Assembly: GCA_017881585.1 (NCBI GenBank)
Contig: JADGQS010000012.1
Coordinates: forward strand, 1 to 39,583
Direction: 5' to 3'
Source: Gemmatimonadaceae bacterium
GTDB taxonomy: Bacteria > Gemmatimonadota > Gemmatimonadetes > Gemmatimonadales > Gemmatimonadaceae
Length of the DNA: 39,583 bases
The position numbers and the translations under genes were made by a program. The notes beneath the pieces are model-generated. The model did no database searches. It had not been told where the DNA came from and saw only the letters and a program-made list of their open reading frames with translations. This document shows positions 7,375-15,337 of this stretch, one piece after another (positions within the stretch are counted from its first letter, which is position 1; each line of letters opens with the position of its first letter).

Positions 7375-8790
7375 GTGACCGATCTCCCCACCGAACTCAG
7401 CGACATCGTCGGCGCGCGCCACGTGCTCCAGCGCGCGACGGAGCTGCTCGTCTACGAGAACGATGCGCTGCCCGGCTATCACAAGCGTCCGCGCCTCGCC
7501 GTGTTTCCCGGCACGCGAGACGAGGTCATCGCCGTCGTGCGCGCGCTCCACCGCGCACGCGTGGCGTTCGTTCCGCGCGGCGCGGGAACGGGACTCTCCG
7601 GCGGCGCGCTCGCCGACGACGTCGTGCTCATCGGACTGCAGCGGATGCGGCGGATCATTTCGGTCGATCCCGCGGGCCGCTCGGCCGTCGTCGAGCCGGG
7701 CGTCGTGAACTCGTCGCTCACGAAGGCCGCCACGCCGTTCGGGCTGCACTACGCGCCGGATCCGTCGAGCCAGAGCGCGTGCACGATCGGCGGCAACGTC
7801 GCGGAGAACGCCGGGGGGCCGCACTGCCTGAAGTACGGCGTCACGCTCAACCACGTGCTCGCCGCGAGCGTCGTGCTTCCCGGCGGCGACGTCGTGCGGC
7901 TCGAGCGTCCCGGCGAGAACGACACGGGCTACGACCTGCTCGGCGCGTACGTGGGATCGGAGGGCTGCTTCGGCGTGACGCTCGACGTGACCGTGCGGCT
8001 CACGCCGAACCCCGAGGGGATCCGCACGATGCTCGCCGACTTCACGTCGGTGGACGACGCGGCGCGCGCCGCGAGCGCGATCGTGGCCGCGGGAATCCTC
8101 CCGGCCGCGCTCGAGCTGATGGACCACGGCACCATCGAGGCCGTCGAGTCGTCGATCTACGCCGCGGGATATCCGCGCGACGCCGCCGCGGTGCTGCTGA
8201 TCGAAGTGGACGGCGCGCTCGCGGGACTCGACGACGACGTGAGCGCCGTCCAGCGTATCTGCCGCGAGTGCGGTGCCCGTGAAATACGCACCGCGAGCGA
8301 CGCCGGCGAGCGCGCGCGGCTCTGGCAGGGCCGGAAGAAGGCGTTCGGCGCGATGGGCCGCGTGGCACCGCATCTCGCGGTGCAGGACGCCGTCGTGCCG
8401 CGCACGAAGCTCGCGCCGATACTCGCCCGCATCGCCGAGATCGGCGCGCGACAGCGCATTCACGTCTGCAATGTCTTCCACGCGGGCGATGGCAACCTGC
8501 ATCCGAACGTCCCCTACAACGGCGACGATCCGGACGAAGCCGCACGCGTGCACGCCGCGATGCGCGAAATAATGGAACTGTGCATCGCCGAGGGAGGGAC
8601 GATTACCGGTGAGCACGGTGTCGGTCTGGACAAGATCGGCTACATGGAGCGTCTCTTTCCCGGTGAGTCGCTCGACGCGATGTGCAGGCTGCGCGACGCG
8701 TTCGATCCGGAACGGCGCGCGAACCCCGGGAAGGTCGTTCCGTCGCATCGCTGCCGCGAGTGGCTGGCCGCGCCCGGGGCGCACACATGA
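7375..8790 (+). CDS. glcD: Glycolate oxidase FAD-binding subunit GlcD
   Basis: A 471-residue FAD-linked oxidase of the PCMH/VAO family, the catalytic subunit of glycolate (or D-lactate) dehydrogenase. The FAD-binding loop FVPRGAGTGLSGGAL lies at about residues 64-78, SACTIGGNVAENAGGPHCLK at about 136-155, and the C-terminal active-site part contains NVFHAGDGNLHPNVPYN and GTITGEHGVGLDKIGYMERL. The start is a GTG without ribosome binding site; GlcD homology begins immediately. The stop overlaps the glcE start (ATGA), followed by glcF, which supports the complete GlcDEF complex feeding electrons from 2-hydroxyacids to quinone. Confidence 0.93.
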   Translation: MTDLPTELSDIVGARHVLQRATELLVYENDALPGYHKRPRLAVFPGTRDEVIAVVRALHRARVAFVPRGAGTGLSGGALADDVVLIGLQRMRRIISVDPAGRSAVVEPGVVNSSLTKAATPFGLHYAPDPSSQSACTIGGNVAENAGGPHCLKYGVTLNHVLAASVVLPGGDVVRLERPGENDTGYDLLGAYVGSEGCFGVTLDVTVRLTPNPEGIRTMLADFTSVDDAARAASAIVAAGILPAALELMDHGTIEAVESSIYAAGYPRDAAAVLLIEVDGALAGLDDDVSAVQRICRECGAREIRTASDAGERARLWQGRKKAFGAMGRVAPHLAVQDAVVPRTKLAPILARIAEIGARQRIHVCNVFHAGDGNLHPNVPYNGDDPDEAARVHAAMREIMELCIAEGGTITGEHGVGLDKIGYMERLFPGESLDAMCRLRDAFDPERRANPGKVVPSHRCREWLAAPGAHT

Positions 8791-9671
8791 CGTCGCGCCC
8801 TGCGACCGCGGCGGAACTCGCCGGGATGATTCGGGACGCGCACGATCGCCGCACGAGGCTTCGCGTCATTGCGCGGGGCACGTGGCAGGGATGCACCGCC
8901 GCGGTCGCGCCGGATGCCGCCGTGCTCGACGTGTCGGGTCTCTCCGGGATCATCGAATACGTGCCGGGCGACCTGACGCTCACCGCGCGAGCGGGCACGA
9001 CGGTCGCCGAAGTCGATGCGGCGACGAGCGCTCACGGACAGTGGTGCCCGCTCCTCCCCTGGGGAGGCGACGAGGGCACGCTGGGCGCGACCTTCGCGAC
9101 CGCCACGCACGGACCGTGCAGCGTGTCGCTCGGTGCGCCGCGCGACCTCGCGATCGGGATGGAGTTCGTCGACGGCACCGGCGCGCTCATTCGTGCCGGC
9201 GGGCGCGTGGTGAAGAATGTCGCGGGATTCGACCTCACGAGATTGCTGGTCGGATCCTGGGGAACGCTCGGCGTGATCACGGAGTTGAGCGTGCGCCTGC
9301 GCGCGCGGCCGGCCGTCGACGAGACGTGGAGCGTCGCGATCGAGGCCGGCGGCGGCGCTCGGGCGCGCCTGGAGGAGTTCCGTCGCGGCCCGCTCGCGCC
9401 GCTCGCGATGATGGAATTCGAAGGGCGGACACTCGTGCGTCTCGGCGGCAATGCCGCGTTCGTCGCGGCGTCGCGCGAGATCGTGAAGACCCTCGGTGCC
9501 GCCGATCCCTGCGACACCCGCATCTGGATGCGGCTCCGTCAGCGCGATCCCAAGCCGCGGGGACCGCTCGCATCGAGCGCGCTCGGCGATCCTCTTTCGA
9601 CGCGTGTGAAGAAACAGTTCGACCCCAGGCACATCCTGAACCCGGGCATCATGGGCGAGGCGTACGCGTGA
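8787..9671 (+). CDS. glcE: Glycolate oxidase subunit GlcE
   Basis: A 294-residue second FAD-binding subunit of the GlcDEF complex, shorter than GlcD because it keeps the PCMH FAD domain and only a reduced C-terminal half. Motifs seen are LRVIARGTWQG, a GTLGATFATATHGP block, and GGRVVKNVAGFDLTRLLVGS, then the short C-terminal KKQFDPRHILNPG typical of this subunit. The ATG at 8787 overlaps the glcD stop by four bases; a start at 8682 lies inside glcD and is rejected. Its own stop overlaps the glcF start (GTGA). Tight coupling implies equal expression of the three subunits. Confidence 0.9.
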   Translation: MTSRPATAAELAGMIRDAHDRRTRLRVIARGTWQGCTAAVAPDAAVLDVSGLSGIIEYVPGDLTLTARAGTTVAEVDAATSAHGQWCPLLPWGGDEGTLGATFATATHGPCSVSLGAPRDLAIGMEFVDGTGALIRAGGRVVKNVAGFDLTRLLVGSWGTLGVITELSVRLRARPAVDETWSVAIEAGGGARARLEEFRRGPLAPLAMMEFEGRTLVRLGGNAAFVAASREIVKTLGAADPCDTRIWMRLRQRDPKPRGPLASSALGDPLSTRVKKQFDPRHILNPGIMGEAYA

Positions 9672-10951
9672 CCGCACGATCACCCGCGGCCCAAGCGGCG
9701 ACGCTGCCGCTCCCCGGCTCCGAGAACTGCGTGCACTGCGGCTTCTGCCTGCAGGCGTGCCCGACCTATCTCACGCTCGAGGACGAGAACGATTCGCCAC
9801 GCGGGCGCATCGTGCTCATGAAGGCCCTCGCCGACGGCGCGCTATCGCCCGACGACGCCGACGTGCAGCTGCATCTCGATCGCTGCCTCGGATGCCGCGC
9901 GTGCGAGAGCGCATGTCCTTCCGGCGTGCCGTACGGCCAGCTCCTCGAGCTGACGCGCGAGCGGGGTGCGGCGCGCCGCGCGCTTCCGCTGATCGTGCGG
10001 CTGATCCTGTTCGTGTTCTCGAGCGCGCCGCTGCTCGCGATCGCGATGTGGAAGGCGCGCGTGTTTCGCGCCACGCGTATCCCGGCGCTGCTCGCGCGGC
10101 TCCCCGGACGTGCCGGGTTCGCGCTGGCAATGCTGGCGTCCACGCGGCGCAGCAAGGAGGAATCGTCACGCACGTATGAGCCGCGCGGCGACGGATCACG
10201 CGGCAAGGTCGCCACGCTCGACGGCTGCGTGATGGAGGGCCTGTTTGCCCCCGCGAATCGCGCGACCGAGCGCACGCTCGCCGTGAACGGGTATGCGCTC
10301 GTGCGCGCCGCAGGACAGCGCTGCTGCGGCGCACTCCATTTGCACGCCGGCGACGCTTCCACCGCGCGTGAACTCGCGAAGAAGAACATCGCGGCGTTCG
10401 AGCGGAGTGCCGCGGAGTTCGTCGCGGTCAACTCCGCCGGATGCGGCGCCATGATGAAGGAGTACACGCACCTGCTCGCTGGCGACGCCGCGTGGAGCGA
10501 TCGGGCGCGTGCATTCAGCGTGAAGGTACGCGACGTGAGCGAGCTCCTGGCCGCCGCTGGTCCGGCGGCCGGCGGCGCGCTCCCCGTAAAGGTCGTGTAT
10601 GACGCGCCGTGCCATTTGCTCCATGGCCAGCGCGTGTCGTCGCCGCCGCTCGCGGTGCTCGCCGCGATTCCGGGGCTCGAGCGCGTTCCGCTCACGGACA
10701 GCGAGCAGTGCTGCGGAAGCGCGGGGATCTACAACCTCGTCGAGCCGGAGATCTCGAACCTGGTCCTGGCTCCGAAGCTCGCCAATATCGCCGCCTCCGG
10801 CGCGCCGGTCGTCGCGACGGGCAATCCCGGCTGCCTGATGCAGATCGGCGCGGGACTGCTGCGGTCGGGGGGAGTGGCGCAGTGCCGTCATCCGGTCGAG
10901 TTGCTCGACGCATCGTACGCGCGACGCAGCGCAGCGAACTCACATATATAG
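9668..10951 (+). CDS. glcF: Glycolate oxidase iron-sulfur subunit GlcF
   Basis: A 427-residue iron-sulfur subunit. Two [4Fe-4S] ferredoxin motifs lie at the N-terminus ([12 protein letters not shown] and [16 protein letters not shown]). The C-terminal half has two CCG-type heterodisulfide-reductase domains ([12 protein letters not shown] with [12 protein letters not shown], and [12 protein letters not shown] with [12 protein letters not shown]). A hydrophobic stretch near residues 105-125 ([20 protein letters not shown]) may help to hold the complex at the membrane. The start is a GTG overlapping the glcE stop. The end of the gene contains an AT-rich ATATATAG that may carry a promoter for the next gene. 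Confidence 0.92.
   Translation: MTARSPAAQAATLPLPGSENCVHCGFCLQACPTYLTLEDENDSPRGRIVLMKALADGALSPDDADVQLHLDRCLGCRACESACPSGVPYGQLLELTRERGAARRALPLIVRLILFVFSSAPLLAIAMWKARVFRATRIPALLARLPGRAGFALAMLASTRRSKEESSRTYEPRGDGSRGKVATLDGCVMEGLFAPANRATERTLAVNGYALVRAAGQRCCGALHLHAGDASTARELAKKNIAAFERSAAEFVAVNSAGCGAMMKEYTHLLAGDAAWSDRARAFSVKVRDVSELLAAAGPAAGGALPVKVVYDAPCHLLHGQRVSSPPLAVLAAIPGLERVPLTDSEQCCGSAGIYNLVEPEISNLVLAPKLANIAASGAPVVATGNPGCLMQIGAGLLRSGGVAQCRHPVELLDASYARRSAANSHI
10945..10950 (+). promoter_or_regulatory. Candidate -10 hexamer (TATATA) inside the glcF end
   Basis: TATATA lies in the last codons of glcF and ends six bases before the ATG at 10957. It is the only AT-rich patch in this part of the operon and could start an internal leaderless transcript for the HAD-like gene and ygfZ. 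GAAG just before the ATG is at most a poor ribosome binding site. Confidence 0.35.
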
Positions 10952-10956
10952 AAGCA

Positions 10957-11652
10957 ATGCCGGCGCCCATCATTTTTCTCGACTTCGACGACGTGCTCGC
11001 GGAGACGCGCGCTCCGAGACTCGCCGCGCTTCGCGATGCGCTGGCCGCAGATGGCGTCGAGTTTTCGGATGAGACTTTCGAGGACGCGTGCGCGGGGCTC
11101 TCGTTCGCGGGCGCCGCACGCGCCGCGATCCGCCGGGCCAATGTCGCCGGACGTCTCGCCGACGAGACGACCATCGAGCTCGCCGCATTGCGCGCCAGCC
11201 GCGCATTCGGCGAGTCGGCGGCTCGCGGCCTGCCGCTGGCGCGCGGCGCCGCGGCGTTCGTGCGAGGCGCCGCCGGCATCGCACGGCTCGGCATCGTCAC
11301 GCGCGCCCCGCGGCGCGACGTCGACCTCGTCCTTTCTTTTTCGGGGCTCGCCGATTCGTTCGAGTGCGTCGTGGCCGCGGAAGACTATACCGGGCCGGAG
11401 CCCGCGGGTGATCCGTTCGATGCCGCGATCGGGAGAATGGCGCGCGGCCGCCCGGTCACGATCGGCGAGGGAATCGCGCTCGTCGCGTCGCTGAACGCCG
11501 TCGCCGCCGCGCGCGCCGCGCGCCTGCACCCGATCGTCGTGGGTCCGGTGTCGCCGGCGCTCGCGTTCGCCGGCGACGGATACCTGGCGTCGCTCGAAGG
11601 AACGACTGTCCGCGACTTGCTGCGACTCGCGGCGGGAGCGGGCGGCCGATGA
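10957..11652 (+). CDS. HAD-superfamily-like protein, degenerate C-terminal motif
   Basis: A 231-residue protein. HAD motif I is visible at the N-terminus (IIFLDFDDVLAETRAP, nucleophile and acid/base Asp at about residues 9 and 11). An all-helical cap of about 100 residues follows, then a motif II-like IVTRAPRRDVDLVLSF. The last motif, where phosphatases carry two acidic residues (GDxxxD), reads VTIGEGIALVASLNAA, so the usual Asp pair is not intact. The substrate cannot be named: it may be a weakened phosphatase or a binding protein. It starts six bases after glcF and overlaps ygfZ by four bases, so it belongs to this transcription unit. Confidence 0.65.
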   Translation: MPAPIIFLDFDDVLAETRAPRLAALRDALAADGVEFSDETFEDACAGLSFAGAARAAIRRANVAGRLADETTIELAALRASRAFGESAARGLPLARGAAAFVRGAAGIARLGIVTRAPRRDVDLVLSFSGLADSFECVVAAEDYTGPEPAGDPFDAAIGRMARGRPVTIGEGIALVASLNAVAAARAARLHPIVVGPVSPALAFAGDGYLASLEGTTVRDLLRLAAGAGGR

Positions 11653-12713
11653 CCCTTCCGAACGTCGCGCCGGGGATGGGTGTTCCGCCGGGATTCGAGA
11701 ACGCCGCGCTGTTCACGTCGGTCGAGGAGGAGTACGCGGCGCTGCGCGGCGGAGCCGGGCTCATCGATCGCAGCGCGCGCCTCCGCATGCTCGTCGGCGG
11801 AGCGCAGGCCGCGGAGACGCTGACGGGACTCGTGACCAGCGACGTCGGCGCACTGCGTCCCGGCGCGGGACAGTACGCGGCCGCGCTGACGGCGAAGGGC
11901 AAGGTGATCGCCGACCTGCGGATCTTCGCGCGCGCGGATGACCTGCTGCTCGACACGCCCGCGAGCGCTGGTCCGGGGTTCGCCGCGATGATCCGAAAGT
12001 ACGTGAACCCGCGCCTCGCGCGATCCGCGGACGTGAGCGCGGTGCTGCGGACGCTCGGTGTGTTCGGGCCGCGCGCGCACGGCGCGCTCGCGTCGGTGCT
12101 ACTGGCGCACGGCGCGCCGGCGGCGGCGGTCGCCGCGCTCCGAGGGCTGGCGGACTATCATCACCTCGGGTTCGACCTCGCCGGAGCACGCGTGTTCGTG
12201 GCGCGCGTTCCTGATCTCGGCGGCGAGGGATTCGACTGCTTTGTTCCCGTCGAAGTCGCGGAGCTGCTCTGGTCGCGGCTCCTGCATGCGCGCGCAACGC
12301 CGGTCGGGCGGGACGCAACGGAGATCGCGCGCGTCGAAGCCGGGCGGCCGATGTGGGGGCTCGACATGGACGAGAGCACGCTGGCGCAGGAGGCGAACTT
12401 CGACGCGCTGGATGGGATCTCGTACACGAAGGGCTGCTACACCGGGCAGGAGACCGTGGCGCGGGTGCATTTCCGCGGGCACGTGAACCGGTGCCTGCGC
12501 GGGGTACGGAGTGCGGTGGCGATTCCCGCCGGCGCGGAGCTGTTCGACGGAGAAAAGCCGGCCGGCACGATGAAGAGCAGCGTCGTATCGCCGCGGCTGG
12601 GGCCAATCGGGCTCGCGATGCTGCGGCGCGAGGTTGAGACGGGCGTGGAGGTGACGGCGCGCTGGGAAGGCGGGGAGGGGGTGGCTCGAGTGAGAGAGCT
12701 ACCGTTCGGATAA
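11649..12713 (+). CDS. ygfZ: Folate-binding Fe-S cluster assembly protein YgfZ
   Basis: A 354-residue member of the YgfZ/GcvT family. YgfZ binds tetrahydrofolate and supports maturation or repair of particular iron-sulfur proteins. The diagnostic motif K-G-C-Y-x-G-Q-E is present (YTKGCYTGQETVARVHFRGH, about residues 258-277), together with an N-terminal GcvT-type part (LIDRSARLRMLVGGAQAAET, LTAKGKVIADLRIF). Co-transcription with the Fe-S protein GlcF makes sense: GlcF holds two [4Fe-4S] motifs. The start overlaps the previous stop (ATGA). A strong hairpin follows at 12735. Confidence 0.9.
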   Translation: MTLPNVAPGMGVPPGFENAALFTSVEEEYAALRGGAGLIDRSARLRMLVGGAQAAETLTGLVTSDVGALRPGAGQYAAALTAKGKVIADLRIFARADDLLLDTPASAGPGFAAMIRKYVNPRLARSADVSAVLRTLGVFGPRAHGALASVLLAHGAPAAAVAALRGLADYHHLGFDLAGARVFVARVPDLGGEGFDCFVPVEVAELLWSRLLHARATPVGRDATEIARVEAGRPMWGLDMDESTLAQEANFDALDGISYTKGCYTGQETVARVHFRGHVNRCLRGVRSAVAIPAGAELFDGEKPAGTMKSSVVSPRLGPIGLAMLRREVETGVEVTARWEGGEGVARVRELPFG

Positions 12714-12727
12714 GGCGCAGATAATAG

Positions 12728-12761
12728 AAAAAAAACGGGCGCGGCAGGTTGCCGCGCCCGT
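12728..12761 (-). terminator. Intrinsic terminator of the lipoprotein gene, possibly bidirectional
   Basis: A perfect 12-bp stem (12735-12746 with 12750-12761) has the three-base loop GGT. On the minus strand it is followed by a run of eight T (A-run at 12728-12735), making a textbook rho-independent terminator for the lipoprotein gene. On the plus strand it lies 22 bases after ygfZ, where the tail is less T-rich. Confidence 0.8.
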
Positions 12762-12783
12762 CTGCTGTCTGAGAACGCCGAGT

Positions 12784-13002
12784 TTACGGCTTCTTCGCAG
12801 GCGCCTTCGACGACGAATCGGCCTTGGTGGTGGTCGTCGTCGTGGTCGTCGTCTTCGTCTTGGTCGAGTCCATCTTCATGGCGGTGTCCGTGACCGGTGC
12901 GGCTGCGGCCGGAACGGGCGCGGCTGCAGCCGGCGTCTCATCCTTCTGTGTCGAGCAAGCGGCGAGCACGAGTGCGGCAGCGACGAAAGCAATCTTCTTC
13001 AT
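12784..13002 (-). CDS. Small threonine/lysine-rich lipoprotein
   Basis: A 72-residue protein. The N-terminus is a lipoprotein signal (MKKIAFVAAALVLAAC, lipobox LVLAAC with Cys16). The mature part is low-complexity: an Ala/Pro stretch (ETPAAAAPVPAAAAPV), then Lys/Thr repeats with nine threonines in a row, then a Lys/Ser/Pro end. No fold is predicted from this; it resembles a flexible envelope spacer. Expression signals are the best in the window: AAGGAG seven bases before the ATG, a promoter at 13077-13105, and an intrinsic terminator. The leader also contains a 7-bp hairpin (13041-13047 with 13055-13061). Function unknown. Confidence 0.85.
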   Translation of the reverse strand: MKKIAFVAAALVLAACSTQKDETPAAAAPVPAAAAPVTDTAMKMDSTKTKTTTTTTTTTKADSSSKAPAKKP

Positions 13003-13076
13003 GGTGAATCTCCTTACGAGTACTGGATAGGCACAATCGAGACTGCGCCTTATACGCAGTCCTCGGACAGCGACGT

Positions 13077-13105
13077 AAGATACGGTTTTTTGGGGGGAGG
13101 GTCAA
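13077..13105 (-). promoter_or_regulatory. Sigma-70 promoter of the lipoprotein gene
   Basis: On the minus strand, TTGACC (13105-13100, five of six matches) and TATCTT (13082-13077, four of six) are exactly 17 bases apart. Transcription would begin near 13070, leaving a leader of about 68 bases. Confidence 0.7.
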
Positions 13106-13148
13106 GGCCAGATCGCCCCTTATCCGTCGCTCGTTGCTGAATTGGAGT
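13106..13148. repeat. Copy of the dispersed CCAGATCGCC intergenic element
   Basis: The core CCAGATCGCC at 13108-13117 continues as CCTTATCCGTCGCTCGTTGC, similar in order to the copies at 7324-7365 and 22758-22799. This copy is the most diverged. It lies between the lipoprotein promoter and the molybdopterin oxidoreductase gene. Confidence 0.55.
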
Positions 13149-13195
13149 TAGAATTAGGCTGTCTGTAGAACCTCCCTGCCCTCGAAGACTTGGCG

Positions 13196-15298
13196 ATGGC
13201 CGCTCCTGTGATTCCGGCAGTCGATGAACCCGCGCCGTGTGTCATCCGCGGTGCATGTCCCCACGACTGCCCGGATACGTGCGCGACGCTGGTAACCGTG
13301 GAACACGGTCGCGCCACGCGCATCCAGGGCGACCCCGGCCATCCCTTTACCCAGGGATTCCTCTGCGCCAAGGTCAACCGGTATCTCGAGCGCACGTATC
13401 ATCGCGACCGGCTCACCACACCCCTCAGGCGGGTGGGCCCGAAGGGGAGTGGACAGTTCGAGCGCGCCACCTGGGACGAGGCGCTCGACGCGATCGCCGC
13501 GAGGCTGAATGCCATCGCGCAATCGAGCGACGGGCCGCAGGCGATCCTTCCCTATTCGTATGCGGGCACGATGGGGCTCGTGCAAGGCGCGTCGATGGAC
13601 CGGCGCTTCTTCAACCTCCTCGGCGCCTCGCAGCTCGATCGCACGATCTGCTCGATGGCGGGCACCGTCGGCATGAAGATGACCATCGGCGCGAACACCG
13701 GCGCCGACGGCGAGGGACTGCCACAGAGCGACCTCGTGCTCCTGTGGGGAACGAACACGCTCACCGCGAACCCGCACCTCTGGCCGTTCGTGCGGAGGGC
13801 GCACGAGAACGGCGCGCGAGTCGTCGCGATCGACCCGATTCGCACGCGCACCGCCGACCAGTGCGACGAGTGGATCGGTATCCGTCCGGGAACCGACGCG
13901 GCGCTCGCGCTCGGCATGATGCATGTCATCTTCGCTGAGGGGCTCGAGGACGACGACTATCTCGCCCGGTACACGCTCGGCGCGGCGGAACTGCGAGAGC
14001 GCGCACGCGAGTACACACCGGCGCGCGTCGCCTCGATCACGGGAATCGCTGAAGACCGCATCATGGATCTGGCCCGGGCGTACGGCCGGGCCAAGGCCGC
14101 GTTCGTGCGCATCAACTACGGGCTGCAGCGCCACGCCGGAGGAGGAATGGCCGTTCGCACGATCGCGTGCCTCCCCGCGGTGACAGGGCACTGGCGCCGC
14201 GCGGGCGGCGGTGTGCAGCTCTCGACCAGCGCGAACTTCCAGTTCAACAGGAAGGCGCTCGAACGTCCCGAGCTCTCCCCGCCCGGGCGCCTGATCAACA
14301 TGATCCGCCTCGGCGAGGCGCTCACGCGCAGCGATGCCGGTGTCGGCGGACCACCGGTAAAGGCGCTCGTCGTGTACAACTCGAATCCCGCGGCCGTCGC
14401 GCCCGACAGCAACGAAGTGCTGCGGGGGCTCGCGCGCGAGGATCTCTTCACCGTCGTGCTCGAGCACTTCCAGACCGACACCGCCGACTGGGCCGACTGG
14501 GTGCTGCCCGCGACGACGCAGCTCGAACACTGGGACGTGCACTATGCGTACGGCCACCTGTACGTCACGCTGAACAGGCCCGCCATCGCACCGCTGGGAG
14601 AGGCAAAGCCGAACAGCGAGATCTTCCGCCTGCTCGCTGCGCGCATGGGCCTGAAACATCCGGCGCTGCAGGATGACGACGTCACGATCATCCGTCAGTC
14701 GCTCGACAGCACGCACGAGAAGATGAAGGGCGTCACCTTCGATGCGCTCATGGCGAACGGCTGGGCACGGCTCAACCTGCCCGTGCCGTACGTGCCGTTC
14801 GCCGAAGGCGGCTTCCCGACGCCGAGCGGAAAGTGCGAGTTCGTGTCGGAGCGCATGCGGGAGATGGGGCTCGATCCGCTGCCGGCGTTCACGCCACCGT
14901 ACGAATTCCCGGAGAACGTTCCGGAACTCGCGGCGCGCTTTCCGCTCACGCTGATCTCGTCGCCGCGGCACCAGTTCCTCAACAGCACGTTCGTGAACGT
15001 GGAGTCGCTGCGCCGCAACGCGGAGCCGGAGGTGCTCGTGCATCCCCGCGACGCGGCGCGCCGCGGAATCGCCGAAGGGATGCGCGTGGTGGTGGAGAAC
15101 GACCGCGGCCATTTCACCGGCGTCGCGAAGGTCGGCGACGCCGTGCGCGAGGGCGTGGTGTGGGCTCCGTCGATCTGGTGGATGAAGCTCAGCCCGGATC
15201 ACGCGAACGCCAACGCCACCACGTCCCAGCGCGAGACGGACATGGGGCACGGGCCCGTGTTCTACGACAATCTCGTGGAAGTCTCACCAGCGGACTGA
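13196..15298 (+). CDS. Molybdopterin-dependent oxidoreductase (DMSO reductase/formate dehydrogenase superfamily)
   Basis: A 700-residue single-subunit molybdo- or tungsto-enzyme. The N-terminal [4Fe-4S] motif is complete (CPHDCPDTC at residues 21-29 and Cys57 in GFLCAK). The bis-MGD-binding blocks follow, with LVLLWGTNTLTANPHLWPF and VVAIDPIRTRTADQCDEWIG, and a C-terminal MGD domain (ISSPRHQFLNSTF to SIWWMKLSPDHANANATTS). The metal-ligand position falls in RTICSMAG: Cys152 or Ser153, no selenocysteine. There is no Tat signal, so it acts in the cytoplasm. No electron-transfer subunit is adjacent, and the substrate cannot be told. The ATG at 13196 is chosen; an in-frame TTG at 13190 is possible. 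Confidence 0.88.
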   Translation: MAAPVIPAVDEPAPCVIRGACPHDCPDTCATLVTVEHGRATRIQGDPGHPFTQGFLCAKVNRYLERTYHRDRLTTPLRRVGPKGSGQFERATWDEALDAIAARLNAIAQSSDGPQAILPYSYAGTMGLVQGASMDRRFFNLLGASQLDRTICSMAGTVGMKMTIGANTGADGEGLPQSDLVLLWGTNTLTANPHLWPFVRRAHENGARVVAIDPIRTRTADQCDEWIGIRPGTDAALALGMMHVIFAEGLEDDDYLARYTLGAAELRERAREYTPARVASITGIAEDRIMDLARAYGRAKAAFVRINYGLQRHAGGGMAVRTIACLPAVTGHWRRAGGGVQLSTSANFQFNRKALERPELSPPGRLINMIRLGEALTRSDAGVGGPPVKALVVYNSNPAAVAPDSNEVLRGLAREDLFTVVLEHFQTDTADWADWVLPATTQLEHWDVHYAYGHLYVTLNRPAIAPLGEAKPNSEIFRLLAARMGLKHPALQDDDVTIIRQSLDSTHEKMKGVTFDALMANGWARLNLPVPYVPFAEGGFPTPSGKCEFVSERMREMGLDPLPAFTPPYEFPENVPELAARFPLTLISSPRHQFLNSTFVNVESLRRNAEPEVLVHPRDAARRGIAEGMRVVVENDRGHFTGVAKVGDAVREGVVWAPSIWWMKLSPDHANANATTSQRETDMGHGPVFYDNLVEVSPAD

Positions 15299-15337
15299 AC
15301 ACCGCTAGATTCTACACATCTCGCACCGGACCGCACC

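Noticed and set aside
7246-8784. 512-codon minus-strand frame over glcD
   Set aside because: Shadow of glcD; its last part simply translates the 22-base repeats.
8640-9683. 347-codon minus-strand frame over glcE
   Set aside because: Arg/Glu/His-rich shadow frame without motifs.
13154-15250. 698-codon minus-strand frame
   Set aside because: Mirror of the molybdopterin oxidoreductase codons; no signature on this strand.
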